Assembly (NCBI GenBank): GCA_964467255.1
Contig: CAYXPR010000001.1
Location: 185,563-249,562, forward strand
Length of the DNA: 64,000 nt
DNA from: CAYXPR01 sp964467255
GTDB taxonomy: Bacteria > Pseudomonadota > Alphaproteobacteria > Rickettsiales > RGZB01
Direction: 5' to 3'
The notes beneath the pieces were generated by a model. The model had not been told where the DNA came from, did not search any database, and saw only the letters and a program-made list of their open reading frames with translations. Position numbers and translations under genes: made by a program. Of this stretch, positions 31,869 to 40,644 are shown piece after piece. How positions within the stretch are numbered: the stretch's first letter is position 1; the number at the start of each line of letters is the position of its first letter.

Positions 31869-32699
31869 CTAAACAATCTTTAATTGCGTGTTATTGACGT
31901 TCGGCACTGCGCCGGCGGCTTGCTCGAGCGCTTCGCTTTCTAAATGTGCAATAGCGACATTGCCCGAGACGGAGCACAGCTCTCCAATCTGTTTTTCATT
32001 TAAGCTTACAGACGTGCCTTTGGCGGGTAAGTTTGCATCCGCTTTTACACTGTAAGAAAGACGGCGAACCGTGCCGCGATGTTTGGTGCGTGCGGTGACT
32101 TCCTGCCCCACATAGCAACCTTTGTTAAAATCAATCGCGCCAAGTTCATCCATCCGGAACTGGAGCGGGAATGATTTTTCGGCATCCATGTCGTTACTAT
32201 CCGGCACGCCGAGCAGTATGCGGTGTGTGTTGTAAGCTGCAAGGCTGCTTTCTGTGAGGCCAAGTGATTCAAGATGTTTCGCGCCTTCGCTTTGCATAAG
32301 CATGGCGCGAGAGCCCAGTTCTTTTTTGCGCGGGTCGGTATACACAATGCCGTGGGCGGATTGTTCCGGCGCGGCTTCGCCAGTGATGGCGTAGCAGGCA
32401 AGTGCGCTGGCATCCGCGATTTCGACTTTCGAGCGCAGGCGATACATGGCAAGACGCTTCATGAGTGCATCTTTGCGCTCGGCATCTACATCCAGCAGAA
32501 TGCTGCCGTCACCAGCCTCTACCACAAACATATCGAAATAAAATTTACCCTGCGGTGTGAGCATCAGCGCATAGAGCGGCTGCGTGGGTGAAAGCTTGGT
32601 GATGTCGTTCGTGACGATGCCTTGCAGGAAGGTTTTTGCGTCCTCGCCATTTAAGGCCAGCACCGTGCGTGATGGGAGTGGAGTATAGGTACTGCTCAT
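31869..32699 (-). CDS. ygfZ: YgfZ-type folate-binding protein (GcvT family)
   Basis: The product is 276 aa. It has the YgfZ signature KGCYVGQEVTAR (K-G-C-Y-x-G-Q-E) near residue 190, and the N-terminal FLQGIVTNDI motif near residue 24. Members bind tetrahydrofolate and help maintain or repair iron-sulfur enzymes such as MiaB. It is the last gene of a leftward operon; its start overlaps the stop of the glycosyltransferase gene by one base. It converges on obgE with a five-base gap. Confidence 0.93.
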   Translation of the reverse strand: MSSTYTPLPSRTVLALNGEDAKTFLQGIVTNDITKLSPTQPLYALMLTPQGKFYFDMFVVEAGDGSILLDVDAERKDALMKRLAMYRLRSKVEIADASALACYAITGEAAPEQSAHGIVYTDPRKKELGSRAMLMQSEGAKHLESLGLTESSLAAYNTHRILLGVPDSNDMDAEKSFPLQFRMDELGAIDFNKGCYVGQEVTARTKHRGTVRRLSYSVKADANLPAKGTSVSLNEKQIGELCSVSGNVAIAHLESEALEQAAGAVPNVNNTQLKIV

Positions 32700-33757
32700 T
32701 ATGCTGCCTCGTGCAGTGAAACAATGTTGTGTAAGGCCGCTTCAATTCTTTGGGACACGATAGGCATATTGTAATTCGCCTTTACCGTTTCAAGCCCTGC
32801 TTTGGCGATGCGTGATGCATTGATGGAATCCACCACCATGCCGGCGATGGTGTCTGCCAGCGCTTGGGCATTGCCTTTGGGCGTGATGAGCGCGTTTTTG
32901 CCATGCGTGGCGATTTCCACAGGCCCTTCGCTGTCGGTGGTGACAACGGGTACGCCATGCGCAAAGGCTTCAATCAACACAATGCCGAACGGTTCATGCA
33001 GCGAGGGCAGCACGAAAATATCGAGGCTTTCAAAGAAATTGCCTTTGTCTTTCACCCAGCCGAGGAAAGTGAGTTGGTCGATTACGCCCTTGGCTTTTGC
33101 CAGCGCCAGCAATTTGCTTTTTTCTGCACCGGTGCCACCGAGTACGGCGTTAAATGGAATATGCCGCTCTTTTAAAATGGCGAGTGCCTGAATGAAATCG
33201 GCAAAGCCCTTCTTTTCGACAAAGCGCCCCATGCTGCCGATGGTAACGGGCAGGCGCAGCGCCTTGCGCGGCGTAATGCCAGCGGGCAGGCGAATCATGT
33301 TCGGCATGTGGTACACAGCTTCTTTTGGCTGACCGAGTTCAACCGCTTTTTTAGCAATATCGTTCGTGATGGCAAAAATAGCGGTGCTGCCAACAAGGCG
33401 CGCGATGGAGTAATTATGCGCGAGGCTTACCACCGGAAAACTTTTCCCCGCCGCTTTCCGAAGCAGCGATGATGCGCGCCCCCCATGTGTGATGATGGCG
33501 CTGGGTTTGAGTGCCGCAAGCTTGCGGTTGAGCTGCGCGACGGCAAACATATCCCACAGGCCAAAATTGCGGAAAGGCACGATGCGCGTTTTGGGGAATT
33601 GTTTTTTGAGGGCCTGCGCCTGCGGCATAACCTTCGCGTCGGGCCTGAGGATAAGCGTAACCTCATGACCGCGCTCTAGCAGCGCTTCGGCGTAATCAAT
33701 AAATGCTTGCTCGATGCCGCCAAGGCCGCGGCCAAACATTGCATTAACAATGTGCAT
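32699..33757 (-). CDS. Family 4 glycosyltransferase
   Basis: The product is 352 aa with two Rossmann-like domains (GT-B fold). The N-terminal donor-side loop GRGLGGIEQAFIDYAEAL is near residue 9; GSMGRFVEKKGFADFIQAL near 192 opens the second domain; EPFGIVLIEAFAHGVPVV near 279 is the GT4 signature with the E-x7-E pattern. It probably transfers a sugar to a lipid or surface glycan at the inner membrane; the acceptor cannot be read from sequence. It lies 48 bases after the usg-type gene and overlaps ygfZ, a neighbourhood that gives no clue to its substrate. Confidence 0.88.
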   Translation of the reverse strand: MHIVNAMFGRGLGGIEQAFIDYAEALLERGHEVTLILRPDAKVMPQAQALKKQFPKTRIVPFRNFGLWDMFAVAQLNRKLAALKPSAIITHGGRASSLLRKAAGKSFPVVSLAHNYSIARLVGSTAIFAITNDIAKKAVELGQPKEAVYHMPNMIRLPAGITPRKALRLPVTIGSMGRFVEKKGFADFIQALAILKERHIPFNAVLGGTGAEKSKLLALAKAKGVIDQLTFLGWVKDKGNFFESLDIFVLPSLHEPFGIVLIEAFAHGVPVVTTDSEGPVEIATHGKNALITPKGNAQALADTIAGMVVDSINASRIAKAGLETVKANYNMPIVSQRIEAALHNIVSLHEAA

Positions 33758-33805
33758 AATCTGCTTTCAGGAATGTTAGGGAAGGAAGGCTAGCGGAGCG
33801 GGAGA

Positions 33806-34069
33806 TTACTGTAAATAAAATTCCCCTTTGGCGACCACCAATTCGGATGGTTTGATGAGCTCTACCTTTGCCACCTTCACGGAATGTAGGCGACCTTCAA
33901 TGCTGCGCTCCCAGAAGTTCAGGAAGCGTTTCAGCTCCGGAAATTCGGGTGACTGGTCGTAATCCTGCCAGACATAGGTTTGCAGCAAACTCGGAAAATC
34001 AGGAAAATGATAAAGGATTTCGGCGGTGGTGAGCCGATAATCGCGCAGCATGAGCTCAATAGACTTCAT
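33806..34069 (-). CDS. usg: Usg family protein
   Basis: The product is 87 aa, matching the short Usg family found mainly in alphaproteobacteria. The core LTTAEILYHFPDFPSLLQTY and VWQDYDQSPEFPELKRFL are characteristic. Function is unknown; the name comes from a gene near the trp region of Caulobacter. No membrane segment is visible. It is separated by 83 bases from the esterase gene upstream and by 48 from the glycosyltransferase gene. The length is normal. Confidence 0.85.
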   Translation of the reverse strand: MKSIELMLRDYRLTTAEILYHFPDFPSLLQTYVWQDYDQSPEFPELKRFLNFWERSIEGRLHSVKVAKVELIKPSELVVAKGEFYLQ

Positions 34070-34084
34070 AAGTAAATAACCTCC

Positions 34085-34140
34085 GATACTACCTGTATCA
34101 AACAGCTATATGGTAACACGGTTTAGTGAAAAAATCACTA
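34085..34140. other. Two small inverted repeats between the esterase gene and usg
   Basis: GATAC-TACCT-GTATC (34085-34099) and TAGTGA-AAAAA-TCACTA (34124-34140) lie in the 83-base gap. Neither has a T run on the transcribed strand, so they are not obvious terminators. They may be RNA processing or stability elements in the leftward message. Confidence 0.3.
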
Positions 34141-34152
34141 GGCAGGTGTGAT

Positions 34153-34833
34153 TTAAGCTAGCTGCAGGTGGCGCTGGATAAAGGCGAGGGCGATGTCGAT
34201 GCCCCCTTGGTCGATGCCATGCGCCACATTCGGGCGGGCATGCGTTTCAACTTTAACACCTTCTTTTTCAAGGGATTTTTTTGCCCGTTCCATTAGGTAA
34301 AACGGCACGACAGGATCTTCCTCGCCATGCAGCAGGCAGATGGGCGGACGGCAGGTGATTTCGCTGGCGAGCAAGTCTGCCCCTAGTAAGGCACCGGAAA
34401 AGCCGATAATGACCGCCGGAGGGGACTTACGGCGTAACCCCACATGCAGTGCCATCATGGTGCCTTGCGAAAAACCAATCAGAATCAGGTCTTTTTCATG
34501 CAGGCCGAAATGTTTCAATTTTTCATCGAGGAATTTTTGGAGCAGTGGAGCGGAGTGTTTCGCGCCTTCAAAACGCCCAGCTTGGTCGAAGGCGAGTTTC
34601 ATGTCCTGCTGTGCATATTCTTTCAGGCTAAACCACTGATAACCGAACGGTGCCATATCGAACACCTCGGGTGCGTTGGGGGAAATAAAATGCGCATCCG
34701 GTAGCTTAGCGGCCATTTCATAGGCAAGGCCAATCAGGTCGTTGCCGTCTGCGCCCACACCATGCAGGAATACAACGAGCTGCTTTGGCTTTCCACCAGA
34801 GGAAGGCTTTAGTTCCGGGCCGGAGAGGGGCAT
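34153..34833 (-). CDS. Phospholipase/carboxylesterase, alpha/beta hydrolase
   Basis: The product is 226 aa in the Abhydrolase_2 (carboxylesterase, YpfH-like) family. LHGVGADGNDLIGLA near residue 24 is the oxyanion-hole strand; GFSQGT near residue 121 contains the nucleophile serine; HGEEDPVVPF near 170 holds the acid; AHGI near 206 the His. It hydrolyses short-chain or lysophospholipid esters in the cytoplasm, the natural substrate being unknown. It follows the membrane protein gene by three bases, so is cotranscribed. Confidence 0.88.
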   Translation of the reverse strand: MPLSGPELKPSSGGKPKQLVVFLHGVGADGNDLIGLAYEMAAKLPDAHFISPNAPEVFDMAPFGYQWFSLKEYAQQDMKLAFDQAGRFEGAKHSAPLLQKFLDEKLKHFGLHEKDLILIGFSQGTMMALHVGLRRKSPPAVIIGFSGALLGADLLASEITCRPPICLLHGEEDPVVPFYLMERAKKSLEKEGVKVETHARPNVAHGIDQGGIDIALAFIQRHLQLA

Positions 34834-34836
34834 GTT

Positions 34837-35265
34837 TTATTTTCCTTTTTCAACAGTCGTGGAGCGGCTGAAGAAATTATGCAAGGTTTGCCCGGAAAGC
34901 AAGCCGAGAAAGCCATAGAGGCCCGAGACCAAGAAATAAGCGGCAATGCCGGTGCGGAGTGCGCCCTGCGGAACGTTCAGCCCCAGCGCGGTGAAACCCT
35001 GGTGTGCAAGCAGCGCGAAGAAGAAATGTCCGACAAGGAACAGAGACGTGCCAATCCATGCGATTTTACGCTCCATGCGGAGGCCCACGACCAGTGCTTC
35101 AGTGATACCCATCATGACAATAAAAGGAAGGCAGCGCAGCACAATGCCAAGAATGGGGGAGTCCTGAAGAAAGGAGGTTCCGGCAATCAGCAGTGCCAGC
35201 ACCACGAATAAGATAGAGTCAGCGTGCAGCACCGTGTAGGTTTTTTTAATCGGTCTTCCGCCCAT
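34837..35265 (-). CDS. Small four-helix membrane protein, function unknown
   Basis: The product is 142 aa, not recognised. Hydrophobic segments lie at about residues 16-33, 36-60, 68-90 and 103-124, indicating four membrane helices with short loops; both ends are basic or polar. Its start lies 20 bases inside the end of xerD, and it ends three bases before the esterase gene, so its expression is tightly linked to both. A GGAACG lies before the ATG. No catalytic motif is visible. Confidence 0.7.
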   Translation of the reverse strand: MGGRPIKKTYTVLHADSILFVVLALLIAGTSFLQDSPILGIVLRCLPFIVMMGITEALVVGLRMERKIAWIGTSLFLVGHFFFALLAHQGFTALGLNVPQGALRTGIAAYFLVSGLYGFLGLLSGQTLHNFFSRSTTVEKGK

Positions 35266-36214
35266 CGTTCGTTCCTTTCGCCATGTTTTTACTGGCCAGT
35301 GGATGCGCCTGATTCACCACGGAGTGTAAACGATTGCCAGAAAGATGTGTATAAATTTGTGTGGTGGAGATGTCGGCATGGCCCAGCAATTCTTGTAGCA
35401 CACGCAGGTCAGCGCCGTGTTCCAACATGTGGCTGGCAAACGAATGGCGCAGCACGTGCGGCGAAACTTTTGCCGGATCGATATTGGCGTTTATCGCGAG
35501 TTCTTTTAACAATTGGCCGAGGCGCTGGCGGGTGAGGTGGCCTTCCTTGCTGTTTGACGGAAACAGCCACGGCGAGAAGCTGTCGTTGGTAAATGTTTCC
35601 CGCACCGATAAATAATTGGAAAGTGCTGTGATGGCAGATTCATTAAGCGGTGCGATGCGCTCTTTGCTGCCCTTGCCGCGAATGAGCAGATAAGGCCGAA
35701 GTTCGCCCTCTTTGCCGCCCGCACGTTCCAGTGCGGAGAGTTTAAGCTCCACAAGTTCAGACACACGCAGGCCGGAAGCATAGAGCATCTCGAGCAGTGC
35801 GCTGAGGCGCACGCCTTCGGCAGAAGTGTTTTTCTGCGCGGTGGCAAGCAGTGCCAGTGTTTCTTTTTCGGTAAGGTATTTGGGTAGATTGCGCCCACGC
35901 TTGGGGCTTTCGAAATTGAGCGATGGGTTGTCGGCGCGATAATTTTCCGTTGCAAGAAACAGAAAAAACTGGCGGAGGGCAGAGAGTTTGCGTGCGCTGC
36001 TGGTGGCGGCAATACCAGAGGCAGAAAGCTGGCGCATATAAGCGGCGATGTCATCCGCCGCTGCGACCTCTGCGGTTTTTGTTTTGAGAAAGGTGAGGAA
36101 GTCGCGCAAGTCGCGGCGATAAGAGCTGAGTGTGTGTTTGGATGCACCGCGCTCTGCTGCCATCATCTCGAGGAATGCTTCCAGCAGATGGTGGCGTGGT
36201 GCAGTGTTACTCAT
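35246..36214 (-). CDS. xerD: Tyrosine site-specific recombinase XerD/XerC
   Basis: The product is 322 aa. The N-terminal SAM-like domain (about 10-95) has ERGASKHTLSSYRRDL; the catalytic domain has Arg in YASGLRVSEL, HVLRHSFASHML (H-x-x-R), LGHADISTTQIYTH (His and nucleophile Tyr). Xer recombinases resolve chromosome dimers at dif near the division site under FtsK control. ATG 36214 is preferred: it overlaps the upstream gene (ATGAGTAA) and gives the usual N-terminus. The frame is open for 17 codons further. Placement divergent from aroK-aroB is typical of alphaproteobacterial xerD, but XerC cannot be excluded. Confidence 0.9.
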   Translation of the reverse strand: MSNTAPRHHLLEAFLEMMAAERGASKHTLSSYRRDLRDFLTFLKTKTAEVAAADDIAAYMRQLSASGIAATSSARKLSALRQFFLFLATENYRADNPSLNFESPKRGRNLPKYLTEKETLALLATAQKNTSAEGVRLSALLEMLYASGLRVSELVELKLSALERAGGKEGELRPYLLIRGKGSKERIAPLNESAITALSNYLSVRETFTNDSFSPWLFPSNSKEGHLTRQRLGQLLKELAINANIDPAKVSPHVLRHSFASHMLEHGADLRVLQELLGHADISTTQIYTHLSGNRLHSVVNQAHPLASKNMAKGTNDGRKTD

Positions 36215-37436
36215 TTTTCGGCTCGAAATAGTAAATAGCTTCAGTGGCGATATGTTCCGCTTCATCTTTTAAGCCCACGCGGTTTAAGGCACGGATAACG
36301 CGGGCGGCGGTGTAGGCATCGGCCTTGCCGGGGCCATTTTCACCCAGCGCTACTAGCGCCAGCAATGCGGTTTCGCCAATCTTTTTTTCAGAAGCGGCTT
36401 TATCAAGCTTTGTAATCAACGCAGCGAGCGGTGAGTTAGGGTCAGGTGAGGGAATATCGCGCAGCGGTAGTGGTTGCCATGCGGCAGGTGGCAGGCGCAA
36501 ACCAAGGCTTTCCATCAGCACGAAGCTGCGCAGTGCGTAGGCAGCTTTGGTGGTTTCGGAAAGGCTATGTGGTGTTTTCCACCATGCTTCTATCCGGTCG
36601 GGCTTCCACTCGGCGCGGTAGCTCTTGCCCATAACCATCATGGGGTAAAGCAGCCCCATGTTTTCAACCATCAGCGCATGGTTGGCGGCGGGCAGTGTGA
36701 AACCCGCGGCCAGCAGCATAGGGACTTCCAGAATGTTTTGCGTTTCAATGGCAGGCAGTGGTGATGTGGGTTCTTCGGGCGTACGTGCCTTGATGCGCTC
36801 AAGTAATGTGCGATACGGAATGTTGCAGCAGGTGAGCAGGATGGGTTTTTTTTCAATTTCTTCCAGCAGTTTGAGCGCAAGCTCGGCTTCGTCGTATTTA
36901 CCTTGCACGGCAAGGCACAGCACGTTTGCACGCGGCCAGAAATTGCTTTGGTAACGCTGAATGCCTTCTGTTGTGGCGGCGCAGCCCGCAGCATAGTCCT
37001 TTGCGCGCAGCAGCGCGGCGACACGGGTTTGTTCGGTGGCTTCATTCTTTTTTTCAGGCGGCATTAAGGCGATGAAATCATCCAGTGACTTACCCACACC
37101 CAGCTGCACAATATGCTTTAGGCGGATGTCGACCATGGATTTATCTTCCGGAAGGCCCGCAGGTGGGCGTGCCTTGGTGAGCAGTACGCGCTGCATCAGT
37201 TGTTTCATGGCGGGGGAGTGTGTGCCGGATGGAAGTGCTTCCAGTAGCGAGATAATGGCGCCGCCATCGCTGCCATACCACATGTCATCAGCCAGACCAC
37301 CATTGGTGCTGTCGAGCACGCCGATGCTTTCTGCGGTCAGGTCGATTTTTTTCTTCGCCTCTTTAGTGGGGGCGGCTGCGGCAGCAAAATCTGCCAGAGC
37401 AATCAGGCAAAAAAGCGTGATGCAAATAAAGCGCAT
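36207..37436 (-). CDS. Secreted protein of unknown function
   Basis: The product is 409 aa. A signal peptide is clear (residues 1-21: MRF then a hydrophobic core, ending ADFAAAAA). The mature part is mostly alpha-helical by composition, with repeated Leu/Ala-rich helices such as LLRAKDYAAGCAATTEGIQ and LALKLLEEIEKKP, suggesting a helical-repeat (TPR- or HEAT-like) fold; no enzyme motif is visible. Genes of this kind occur next to xerD and aroK in alphaproteobacteria, but I do not know a function. It overlaps xerD by eight bases and is preceded by a 49-codon membrane-protein gene. A periplasmic location is inferred. Confidence 0.75.
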   Translation of the reverse strand: MRFICITLFCLIALADFAAAAAPTKEAKKKIDLTAESIGVLDSTNGGLADDMWYGSDGGAIISLLEALPSGTHSPAMKQLMQRVLLTKARPPAGLPEDKSMVDIRLKHIVQLGVGKSLDDFIALMPPEKKNEATEQTRVAALLRAKDYAAGCAATTEGIQRYQSNFWPRANVLCLAVQGKYDEAELALKLLEEIEKKPILLTCCNIPYRTLLERIKARTPEEPTSPLPAIETQNILEVPMLLAAGFTLPAANHALMVENMGLLYPMMVMGKSYRAEWKPDRIEAWWKTPHSLSETTKAAYALRSFVLMESLGLRLPPAAWQPLPLRDIPSPDPNSPLAALITKLDKAASEKKIGETALLALVALGENGPGKADAYTAARVIRALNRVGLKDEAEHIATEAIYYFEPKNE

Positions 37437-37445
37437 CGCGATTAC

Positions 37446-37595
37446 TTACTGCTGTGGGGCAGAAGTATCAATTTCTTTCAGAACCGGCTTACGCTCAGGC
37501 GCAACGTTGGCAACACTGAGGTAAACAAGGCCGCCAGCAAGAACAAGTATGACGGTTAAAACGATAAAACGTTTAAATTTGCTTTTTTTAGACAT
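37446..37595 (-). CDS. Small single-pass membrane protein (49 aa)
   Basis: A short frame runs from ATG 37595-37593 to TAA at 37448-37446. The product has a basic N-terminus (MSKKSKFKRF), one hydrophobic helix at about residues 11-29 (IVLTVILVLAGGLVYLSV) and a short Pro/Lys tail (APERKPVLKEID). The pattern of a short basic head, one helix and a P..KPV.K.I tail resembles a small protein seen at the same place, upstream of the secreted protein gene, in other alphaproteobacteria. It lies nine bases before that gene and is divergent from aroK. The function is unknown. It would probably be missed by length-filtered annotation. Confidence 0.65.
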   Translation of the reverse strand: MSKKSKFKRFIVLTVILVLAGGLVYLSVANVAPERKPVLKEIDTSAPQQ

Positions 37596-37672
37596 ACACA
37601 CCACTTCAAAAACGGGTAGCGAATAGAAGAAACACTTTAACTTCGCTTGCGCATTCGTTATGTATAGCCCGA

Positions 37673-38194
37673 ATGGGACAGGAAGTAAATAAAACGATTG
37701 TGTTGGTGGGGCTGATGGGAGCAGGGAAAACTGCTATCGGCACGCGCCTTGCTAAGCATCTTTCGGTGACGTTTGTGGACACCGACCACTTGATTGAAGA
37801 AAAAGCCGGAAAATCCGTCTCCAAAATTTTTGAAGAGCAGGGCGAAAAAGCATTCCGCGACATGGAACGCGCGGTAATTACTGAAGAAATTGCCAAGCCC
37901 CCGCATGTGATGGCTACGGGTGGCGGTGCGTTCATGGATTCCGCCACGCGTACACTTATCAAACAAAAGGCTATTTCTGTGTGGTTGCAGGCGGATCTAG
38001 ACACGCTGCTAGGGCGTGTTTCACGCAAGAACACTCGCCCGCTTCTTGAAAAAGGTGACAAAGCGGCGGTGCTAAAAGAGCTGATGGAAAAGCGCTACCC
38101 TACCTATGCGGAAGCTGATATTGTGGTCGAAAGCACCGATGGCCCCCATCAGGCTGTGGTGGATAAAATTATTGAAGCGCTTTCAACATTATGA
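37673..38194 (+). CDS. aroK: Shikimate kinase
   Basis: The product is 173 aa. The P-loop GLMGAGKTAIG is at residues 13-23; DTDHLIEEKAGKSVSKIFEEQ near 36 is the shikimate- and magnesium-binding segment; GGGAFMD near 83 and the LID RKNTRPLLE near 121 complete the family pattern. It phosphorylates shikimate in aromatic amino acid synthesis. The ATG at 37673 has no ribosome binding site upstream, which is unusual, and no other start is available near it. It overlaps aroB by four bases (ATGA). Confidence 0.96.
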   Translation: MGQEVNKTIVLVGLMGAGKTAIGTRLAKHLSVTFVDTDHLIEEKAGKSVSKIFEEQGEKAFRDMERAVITEEIAKPPHVMATGGGAFMDSATRTLIKQKAISVWLQADLDTLLGRVSRKNTRPLLEKGDKAAVLKELMEKRYPTYAEADIVVESTDGPHQAVVDKIIEALSTL

Positions 38195-39333
38195 CGGCTG
38201 ATCATTCATCGCCCGCCAAAGTGCACCTTAACTTGGGTGCCCGCAGTTACGATATTCTGATTGGCAGAGGGCTTTTGGAAACCACCGGCGAGAGGCTAAA
38301 AAGCCTTGGTATTGCCCGGCAGGTGTTCGTGCTGACCGACAGCCACGTGGCCGATTACCACCTCAAAACCCTGAAGCTTTCGCTCGAAAAAACAGGCATT
38401 GCGCACCACGAGATGATTCTGCCACCCGGTGAGCAGACCAAAAGCTTTGAGAATTTGCAGAAAATTCTGAATGAGATTTTAAAACATAAGCCGGAACGTA
38501 AATCCGCTATTGTGGCGCTGGGCGGCGGTGTGATTGGCGATTTGGCAGGCTTTGCAGCGAGCATTCTGCTGCGTGGCGTGCCGTTTGTGCAAATTCCCAC
38601 CACGCTGCTTTCTATGGTGGATAGTTCGGTGGGCGGCAAAACCGGCATCAACACCACGCACGGCAAAAACCTGATTGGCAGCTTCTATCAGCCGAAGTTG
38701 GTGCTGGCGGATATCGGCTTGCTGGATACGCTGCCCAAACGTGAGTTCCTTTCGGGTTATGCTGAAGTGGTGAAATATGGCTTCATCAATGACCGCCCGT
38801 TTTTTGACTGGCTGAAAACAAAAGAAGAAGCGATTCGCTCTGCGCGCATTTTGGTGCCAGAAGAAAGCGAAAGCCTGATTAAGATGATTAAAACCAGCTG
38901 TGAGGCGAAAGCCGCCGTGGTGGCAGACGATGAGCGCGAGTCGGGCGCCCGCGCGCTGCTGAATTTAGGGCATACGTTTGGCCACGCGCTGGAGCTTGAA
39001 ACCGGTTACTCCAGTGAATTGCTGCACGGCGAAGGCGTGGCGATTGGCATGGTGTTGGCGTTTCAGCTTTCTGCCAAGTTAGGGCTGTGCAGCGCAAAAG
39101 ACGTTACTGAAGTAGAAAAGCATCTTGCCGCCGTTGGCCTACGCACCGCCCCGAAGCAAATTCAAAAACCGATGGAAGCAAAAGCACTGCTCTCGCATAT
39201 GGCGGGTGATAAAAAAGTGAAGGATGGCAAGTTGGTTTTTATTCTCGCTAAGGCAATTGGGCAGGCATTTATTGCTGAAAATATCCGCACAGCAGATGTA
39301 GAAGCACTGCTGAACGCGGCGCTGGAGGCGTAG
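38191..39333 (+). CDS. aroB: 3-dehydroquinate synthase
   Basis: The product is 380 aa. NAD-binding segments PPGEQTKSFENLQKIL near residue 91 and ALGGGVIGDLAGFAAS near 109, then TTLLSMVDSSVGGKTGIN near 137, the zinc ligands in LNLGHTFGHALE near 257 and LLHGEGVAIGM near 277 are all present. It converts DAHP to 3-dehydroquinate, the second step of the shikimate pathway. ATGA overlap with aroK indicates coupled translation of the pair, a very common arrangement. Confidence 0.97.
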   Translation: MTADHSSPAKVHLNLGARSYDILIGRGLLETTGERLKSLGIARQVFVLTDSHVADYHLKTLKLSLEKTGIAHHEMILPPGEQTKSFENLQKILNEILKHKPERKSAIVALGGGVIGDLAGFAASILLRGVPFVQIPTTLLSMVDSSVGGKTGINTTHGKNLIGSFYQPKLVLADIGLLDTLPKREFLSGYAEVVKYGFINDRPFFDWLKTKEEAIRSARILVPEESESLIKMIKTSCEAKAAVVADDERESGARALLNLGHTFGHALELETGYSSELLHGEGVAIGMVLAFQLSAKLGLCSAKDVTEVEKHLAAVGLRTAPKQIQKPMEAKALLSHMAGDKKVKDGKLVFILAKAIGQAFIAENIRTADVEALLNAALEA

Positions 39334-39336
39334 GCG

Positions 39337-40644
39337 ATGTCAGATGATGATTTGTTATTTACGGCGTTAGCGGTGGGCGGCTTGCTCGTGTTGGCCGCAT
39401 TTTTCTCAGCGGCTGAAACGGGCTTGACCGGCGTTTCCCGCGCGATGGTTCACCGTCTAAAAACAGAAGGCAATCGCCGTGCGCGCATCATCAGCCGTCT
39501 GCATGAAGACAAAGACCGCCTGATTGCCGCCATTCTGCTCGGTAATAACGTAGTAAACATTCTGGGTTCTGCTGTTGCCACAGCATTTTGCATCCGCGCC
39601 TTTGGTGACGATGGGCTTGCTTATGCCACAGTAATAATGACTGTGCTGATTACAATATTTTCAGAAGTGCTGCCCAAAGCCTATGCGTTTCGTAAGTCAG
39701 AGAAAGTTGCGCTGTTTGTGGCGCCCGTGATGTCAGTTGTCGTCAAAATTCTGACACCGTTTACCATTATGGTGGAAATGATTGTGGATGGTCTGCTGCG
39801 AATGCTTGGTGTGCAGAGTAGCGAGGATAGCGCTGGCGATGTGATGGAAGCCTCGGAAGAATTACGCGGTGCAATTGACCTCCACCACAGCGAAGGCGCG
39901 GTGGTGAAGAATGATAGGGACATGCTGGGTGGCATTCTTGATCTTTCCGAGATGGCGGTGGCGGATATCATGGTGCACCGTAAAAACATGGTGCGGCTGG
40001 ACATAAGCCTAAAGCCTGAAAGCGTGATGCAGCAGGTGCTGAACACGCCTTACTCACGCCTACCAGTATGGAAAGACAACCCCGATAATATCGTGGGCTT
40101 GCTGCATGTAAAAACATACTTGAAGCAGTTGCAGCAAGCGGTGCAATGCCAAGGCACAGTGGATATTAATGACGTATTGACCAAGCCGTGGTTCGTGCCA
40201 GCAACAACCTCGCTCAAAGAACAGCTACAGGCATTTTTGGTGAAGCACCAGCATGCTGCCTTTGTGGTGGATGAATATGGTGCGTTGCTCGGCATGATTA
40301 CACTTGAGGACATTCTGGAAGAAATCGTGGGCCAGATTGATGATGAGCACGATACGGTGCGCGGTACGCAACGTCTGAAGCGTGAAGCCGATGGCTCCTG
40401 CATTGTGGATGGGACGATGGCGATTCGTGACCTGAACCGCGATATGGAGTGGGGCATTCCGGATGAGGAAGCCTCCACGCTCGCAGGCTTGATTATTTAT
40501 GAAGCGGAGCGCATTCCCGACAGCGGTGAGGCGTTCCAGTTTCATGGTTACCGCTTTGAGGTGATAGAAAAACAGCGCCACCAGATTTCCCGCGTGAAAG
40601 TCAGCCGCGTGCTGGGCGATGAAGACGAAGGAAGTGACGTTTAG
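39337..40644 (+). CDS. CNNM/CBS-pair domain membrane protein (CorC/HlyC family)
   Basis: The product is 435 aa. The N-terminal CNNM (DUF21) domain has about four membrane helices (about 8-30, 60-80, 85-105, 120-145) with the AAFFSAAETGLTGVSRAMV signature near residue 18. Two CBS domains span about 205-330, and a CorC/HlyC domain about 345-430. Family members are linked to magnesium or cobalt transport; older names call them haemolysins, which is misleading. It starts three bases after aroB, as in related genomes. Its end overlaps the convergent rnhA stop by four bases. Confidence 0.9.
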   Translation: MSDDDLLFTALAVGGLLVLAAFFSAAETGLTGVSRAMVHRLKTEGNRRARIISRLHEDKDRLIAAILLGNNVVNILGSAVATAFCIRAFGDDGLAYATVIMTVLITIFSEVLPKAYAFRKSEKVALFVAPVMSVVVKILTPFTIMVEMIVDGLLRMLGVQSSEDSAGDVMEASEELRGAIDLHHSEGAVVKNDRDMLGGILDLSEMAVADIMVHRKNMVRLDISLKPESVMQQVLNTPYSRLPVWKDNPDNIVGLLHVKTYLKQLQQAVQCQGTVDINDVLTKPWFVPATTSLKEQLQAFLVKHQHAAFVVDEYGALLGMITLEDILEEIVGQIDDEHDTVRGTQRLKREADGSCIVDGTMAIRDLNRDMEWGIPDEEASTLAGLIIYEAERIPDSGEAFQFHGYRFEVIEKQRHQISRVKVSRVLGDEDEGSDV

